Shown here in pieces: positions 60,321 through 64,000 of a stretch of DNA of 64,000 nucleotides; the stretch's first letter is position 1, and every line of letters begins with the position of its first letter. The DNA comes from Eonycteris spelaea. Taxonomy: Eukaryota > Chordata > Mammalia > Chiroptera > Pteropodidae. Under the pieces are notes generated by a model. It had not been told where the DNA came from. It worked only from the letters and a program-made list of their open reading frames with translations, and did no database searches. Location: contig PUFA01000072.1 in assembly GCA_003508835.1 (NCBI GenBank), forward strand, positions 8,840,501-8,904,500, given 5' to 3'. The translations under genes were made by a program, and so were the position numbers.

Positions 60321-60475
60321 TTGATCATGGTGTATAATCTTTTTAATATGTTGTTGTATTTTGTTTGCTAGGATCTTATTTAGGATTTTTACCTATGTGC
60401 TCATGAAAGATATTGGTCTATAGTTTTCTTTTTTTATGTTTACCAAATTTTGGTATCAGGGTAATAAATTATGTC

Positions 60476-60870
60476 TTAATAAAATTATTATTCAAAAGAA
60501 AAACTTAAGGAGGCATTTATTTTCAGGTGTGAATGCTGCACTTGCATGAACCGAAGAGTAAGTGCCTCGATAAAGTTTAACCTCTGGGGACCTTGCTTAC
60601 CTCATCCTAGTCCAGGCCCTACCAATGCGCTATGGAGCTCTTCCCCTGGTGTTTATTTGGATCTTGTACTTTATTTACTTGCACTACTTTATTTTTGGAA
60701 CCCCGGTTCCCCACATAGCTATCTACTGATTAGTCCTACTCTGAAACCTAGGTCTCCCCTTGCCAATCCTGATTGCAACAGAAAGGTGGGGTCCGTGTCT
60801 TGTTCCAAGGCAACCACAGAGTGCTGGTATACAGTTGGTACTCCAATACATGTTGAATAGATATTATTTT
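60476..60870 (+). repeat. probable L2 3' end fragment
   Basis: Ends 'acagttggtactccaatacatgttgaatagata', an L2-type 3' terminus in sense, after 'gtggggtccgtgtcttgttcc'. The part before 60560 is AT-rich and unassigned. Confidence 0.5.
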
Positions 60871-60884
60871 CTTAGAAAATATCA

Positions 60885-61310
60885 CCTAATGATTTTCCAT
60901 TGCTTTCAGGTTAAAATCCAAATTTCTTCCTGGGATGGCATGTAGGGCCCTTTGTGACCATGCTCTTACCAATCTGTTCAGTCCCTTCTTACCTTGCTCT
61001 TCAGAGGCCCCTGCACAATGCTCCTGTTATACTAAACCCTTTTCAGGTCATGGGATGTATTATGACCTCTCTCTCCTTCTGGCTTTGTATTTGTTCCTCC
61101 TTTTTCTGGAACTTTCTCCTCAAATAATAGCTTGGATCTTAACCAATCCCTCTTCCTTCTCCCTCTCCTTCACAGATGTCAGATCTGCATCATAATCTGA
61201 AGGTTCTTTCTGCTGTCTCTGACTTCTGCTCCTTTATCCCTCATAGGCATTGGCCCCAACAAATCTCTTTCATTTTTAATACTGTTCTGGCACCTAATTC
61301 TCAATGGACT
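60885..61310 (+). repeat. L2 LINE fragment
   Basis: 'gctttcaggttaaaatccaaatttctt', 'ggcatgtagggccctttgtgacc' and 'ggaactttctcctcaaataat' are in L2 order (the region just upstream of the 3' end). It lies to the right of the 3'-end fragment at 60476-60870, so the two come from separate insertions or a rearrangement. No intact frame. Confidence 0.7.
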
Positions 61311-61329
61311 TGAAATAACATATTAGTTT

Positions 61330-61800
61330 GACAGTTACATTATTAATTTTATTCTTTCAGTGTTTTTTTACTCTAGAAATTACACCATGATTCCTAACTT
61401 ATCTACATATAAACTTTAGTATCTTTACTTTCTTTCCAAACAATACAGATTTTAGATTCTTAAACCACATTTGTATACTCTCCTTACCAGTATGATATAG
61501 ATGCCAAATATTTTAGTTCTTGCTTTGTTTTAAACATTATACAATAATATTACTGTTTGTTTATTTATATTTACTCATATATGTACTATTTAAGTGATTT
61601 CTATTTCTTCCACTTGCAATCACTTTCTTTTGGCCTGAAATGCGTCCTTTAGAATTTCCTTCTGTGAGATCCTGCTGGTGGCAAGCTCTATCTGTTTCTG
61701 TTTGTATGAAGATGTCTTCATTTTTACTTCATTCTTGGTAGTAATTTCATTAGATGTAGAATTCTAAGATGGTAGTTATTTTCAATGACTTAAGCATGGT
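61330..61800 (-). mobile_element. ancient L1 fragment (antisense)
   Basis: 'gatcctgctggtggcaagctct' and 'gtatgaagatgtcttcatttttacttcatt', then 'tagatgtagaattctaagatggtag', correspond to the reversed inter-ORF and ORF1 end region of old L1s. Very diverged. Confidence 0.55.
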
Positions 61801-62009
61801 GGGAGTTGGAGAGACGGAAATGTGTATGAGCAGATACTCTTCATACTCAATTGTCACCTTCCTGGACTCTTAGCTTATTAAGCAGACCAAGATACCCTCC
61901 AGATGGATTGCATAAATCTATTAACTTAAGTGTGCATATATCTTATGACACTGTGCAGAAGTCTATGAGAGACAAATAAGGGTTTATTTATAGTGCAGTA
62001 ATTATCTAA

Positions 62010-62345
62010 GGTAGTGAGGAGTTGGAAGCAAGCTATATCCTATGGGGAAGTGATAGGTAAATGGTTGAATACTATACAGCAATTAGAAGCAATGGACTAG
62101 GTGTACTATACAGCATTACTGATAGCTCTATAGTTGAGTGGAAAAACAAAACAAAACAAATATCAATAGCTTGATATTATTTATTTAATTATAAACATGT
62201 ACACATACGAAGTAGCATTCCAGATTTTACAAGGATGCATATATATAGTTAAAGAGAAATATTGAACATCTCAAAGTGAATGATTGTGAGAGAGAGGACT
62301 ATGGGAGTAATTAATGGGAATAAAAGGAGGAAAGCAAAATAGGAA
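62010..62345 (+). mobile_element. ancient L1 3' UTR fragment (sense)
   Basis: 'gataggtaaatggttgaatactatacagcaattagaagcaatggact' is the 'tggaatactatgcagc' region of old L1 3' sequences, followed by an A/T-rich part with an (AAAAC)n run at 62143-62159. Confidence 0.6.
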
Positions 62346-62389
62346 AGGAGTCATAAACCGAAGAAAATAATCAACTTATCTCTTTGCCT

Positions 62390-62700
62390 CTAAGGTCCAA
62401 TACTCACCCCTATCCCCCTAAATTACCAAATGTCACCTCCTCTGTAGACTCTTGCTTGACTTTCATGAAGGTGGAATTTAAAGCTGCTTATTCCAGTCTG
62501 TCCTATGTTCCTCCCATTACATCGTTCTCTAACTCTATTTTACTATACATCACACCCTATCATAATTATTATTTTACATGTTTTCCTTCCCTAACAATGT
62601 GGTGAGAATTTTGAAGTTGGGGACTGAGTCTTACTCATCCCTACATCCTTAGCAATCAGTTCAATGCCTGGCATATTAAATGTTTGTTTAGTGAATGAAC
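62390..62700 (+). repeat. L2 LINE 3' end
   Basis: 'aaatgtcacctcctctgtagact', 'gttggggactgagtcttactc' and the end 'aatgcctggcatattaaatgtttgtttagtgaatgaac' form a complete L2 3' end in sense. Confidence 0.85.
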
Positions 62701-63015
62701 TACTGATGTAAGGGAATCATGATGGAGAAAAACTTATTGGAATCAAGGAAAATCAGCAAGGTGAGTAGTTAGAAAATGGGGGAAGATAGGTTGCATGTCT
62801 GAGCTGCTGTAGGATAGGAAAAACTGCTGGGGTATGGGTGAATGAGAAAGAAGATCAAAGAATTTCAGTAAGAGATTTCTATCTAATCCTATAATGGGAT
62901 GATAGGAGCCCAGCTGGATTGTTCCCATCAAAATAATCCTCCCATAACCTTCATATTCTCCCCCAACTACCACTGCATTTCTTTGCTCCCATTTTCAGCA
63001 AAGCTGTTTGTCAGA
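62701..63015. other. unique DNA, no gene seen
   Basis: Short spacer between L2 fragments. The minus-strand open frame at 62743-62973 (76 codons) has no domain. Confidence 0.4.
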
Positions 63016-63028
63016 GTTGTCTCCACTT

Positions 63029-63240
63029 ATCTATGGCCATGATACCCTGAACAAGTCTGATCTTGTCTGATCTTAGAAGCTAAGTAGGGTTAAGCCTGGT
63101 TAGTACTTGGATGGGAGACCACCTAGGAAGACCAGGCCCTTGTAGGCTTTAAAAAAAAAAAGTGATCTTAAGCTGAAAAGGTCCTTGAATCTGTGAGGTC
63201 AACCAACGTTGCCTTGCCTAAAAAATAAAAAAAAAAAAGA
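63029..63240 (+). mobile_element. 5S rRNA-derived SINE, full length
   Basis: 63029-63150 is a 122-bp head that follows 5S rRNA from 'tctatggccat' to 'tgtaggcttt'. It retains box A ('agaagctaagtaggg'), the intermediate element ('taagcctggtta') and box C ('cttggatgggagacc'). A11 and the family tail ('taagctgaaaaggtccttg', 'aatctgtgaggtcaaccaac', 'gttgccttgcc') follow, then an A-rich end at about 63239. Target duplications 'ttgtctccactta' (63017-63029) and 'ttgtttccactca' (63242-63254) flank it with two mismatches. It is in sense orientation, with the internal pol III promoter boxes in place. Confidence 0.92.
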
Positions 63241-63289
63241 ATTGTTTCCACTCATTGTCTCTACTTCCTTCGCTTCCCCTTCTCTTTTG

Positions 63290-64000
63290 AATCCCAATCA
63301 GGCTTTTGCCCTGTTATTCCACTGGAACTGTTTTTGTAAAGGGCACTAATGACCACAAATTGGAAAGCCTGAAGGTCAATTCTTAGTCCTTATTTTACTT
63401 GTTTGGCAACATCTGAAAACAATACTCCTCCATCCGTGAAACAGTGGCTTCTAGAGAACCACTTTCTTGGTTCCCCTATTCAATACCTCTCCTTGAATGA
63501 CTAAATGGGCATTTCACATTTAATGTGTACAAAAACTTAACTTATGATTTCCACCTTTAAACCTTATCTTTCTTTATCCTTTCAGTTGCTCAGGCCCTAA
63601 ACATGAAGTAATCTTTGAATCTTCCTTCGTCTCACACCTCACATGGAATCCATCCGCAAATCCAATCAGTGACATCTTCCAAACAATTTCAGAATTTGCC
63701 CACTTCATCGCTTCAACTTCTGTCACCCTGGTCCATGCCACCGTGATCTCTTTCCTGGGTTATTGTAAGTGTCCCCTAACTAGTCTTCCCGCTATTCCTG
63801 TTGTCACTCCCCTCCACAGCCCCTTGTCCCAGTCTATTCTCAACATAGCAGCCTTTTAAAGCCTATAGATTATTTTAAAATCTAAGTCAGGTTATGTCTT
63901 TTCTCTTTCGAAATCCTCCACTGACTCCCCCTACTCCAGAGTAAAAGTCACTGGCTCTCCATTACTTCTTTGATGTTATCTCCTACAAAATCAGTTCTCT
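63290..64000 (+). repeat. L2/CR1-type LINE ORF2 remnant, runs off the window
   Basis: Sense LINE sequence. 'aagggcactaatgaccacaaa' and 'ggtcaattcttagtccttattttacttg' are the stretch before reverse-transcriptase motif A. After a deletion come 'aagtaatctttgaatcttcctt', 'accctggtccatgccaccgtgatctctttcctgggttattg' (the LDYCN-type block, here LGYCK) and 'cttccactgactccccctactc'-like sequence. Several stops interrupt it, so there is no function. It continues beyond 64000. Confidence 0.65.

Larger units (their letters stand above)
57695..60475 (-). mobile_element. L1 retrotransposon (antisense), 5'-truncated, split by a SINE
   Basis: On the minus strand it starts inside ORF2 (about 60475), upstream of the reverse transcriptase, and runs to the 3' UTR at 57695. 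A full-length 5S-SINE splits it at 58584-58801 with a clear flanking duplication. Reverse-transcriptase blocks are readable at 60036-60320 and 59565-59999, with frameshifts between them. Downstream parts are open only in short pieces (59453-59638, 58759-59013, 58300-58536). Confidence 0.9.

Noticed and set aside
63029..63150. A genuine 5S rRNA gene
   Set aside because: Many substitutions, an A-rich linker and SINE tail follow the head, and target duplications flank the unit. It is a retroposon.
1..64000. CRISPR arrays, operons, tRNA genes, phage or plasmid features
   Set aside because: No spaced direct repeats, no cloverleaf with intact boxes outside the SINE heads, and no dense coding. The sequence is mammalian.

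Overview
This is nuclear DNA of a placental mammal, most likely a fruit bat (Pteropodidae). It is AT-rich, has one CpG island and otherwise carries a typical mammalian load of interspersed repeats (L1, L2, MIR, hAT/MER DNA elements, LTR remnants). The clue to the group is a SINE whose head is 5S rRNA. There are three copies, at 38558-38710, 58584-58801 and 63029-63240, and they share a 60-70 nt tail. From general knowledge, 5S-derived SINEs in mammals are described mainly in fruit bats, with springhare as an alternative. The L1 copies are all broken, and both readable reverse-transcriptase remnants lack the first catalytic Asp. That fits the reported loss of L1 activity in pteropodids, but the species assignment remains an inference.

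Layout. 1-6.4 kb: AT-rich, repeat-poor DNA with a few old repeats (MIR, L2, a MER20-like element). 6.44-7.81 kb: a strong TATA-less CpG island with good splice donors on both strands, the only convincing promoter in the window. 7.8-18 kb: mostly unique or old-repeat DNA. 18.2-24.2 kb: an ancient L1 and a younger antisense L1 with a large internal deletion. 24.3-33.5 kb: L2 and LTR-like remnants, a hAT-type element and a repeat-poor block at 27.2-30.4 kb. 33.56-40.27 kb: a near full-length antisense L1 carrying a 5S-SINE in its 5' UTR. 40.6-56.9 kb: L2, MIR, MER5-like, MER20-like, L1 and retroviral remnants plus two long purine microsatellites. 57-60.5 kb: two L1s tail to tail, the second split by a full-length 5S-SINE. 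60.5-64 kb: L2 and L1 fragments and a third 5S-SINE.

No intact protein-coding gene, tRNA gene, CRISPR array or bacterial-type operon is visible. Most open frames are L1 remnants, shadows of the GC-rich island, or low-complexity translations. The CpG island probably marks the first exon(s) of a gene that leaves the window to the left, or lies in large introns to the right; I could not identify it. Repeat family names are given from recognition of sequence, without a database search. Element boundaries are approximate, usually to within 10-50 bases, except where flanking duplications are stated.
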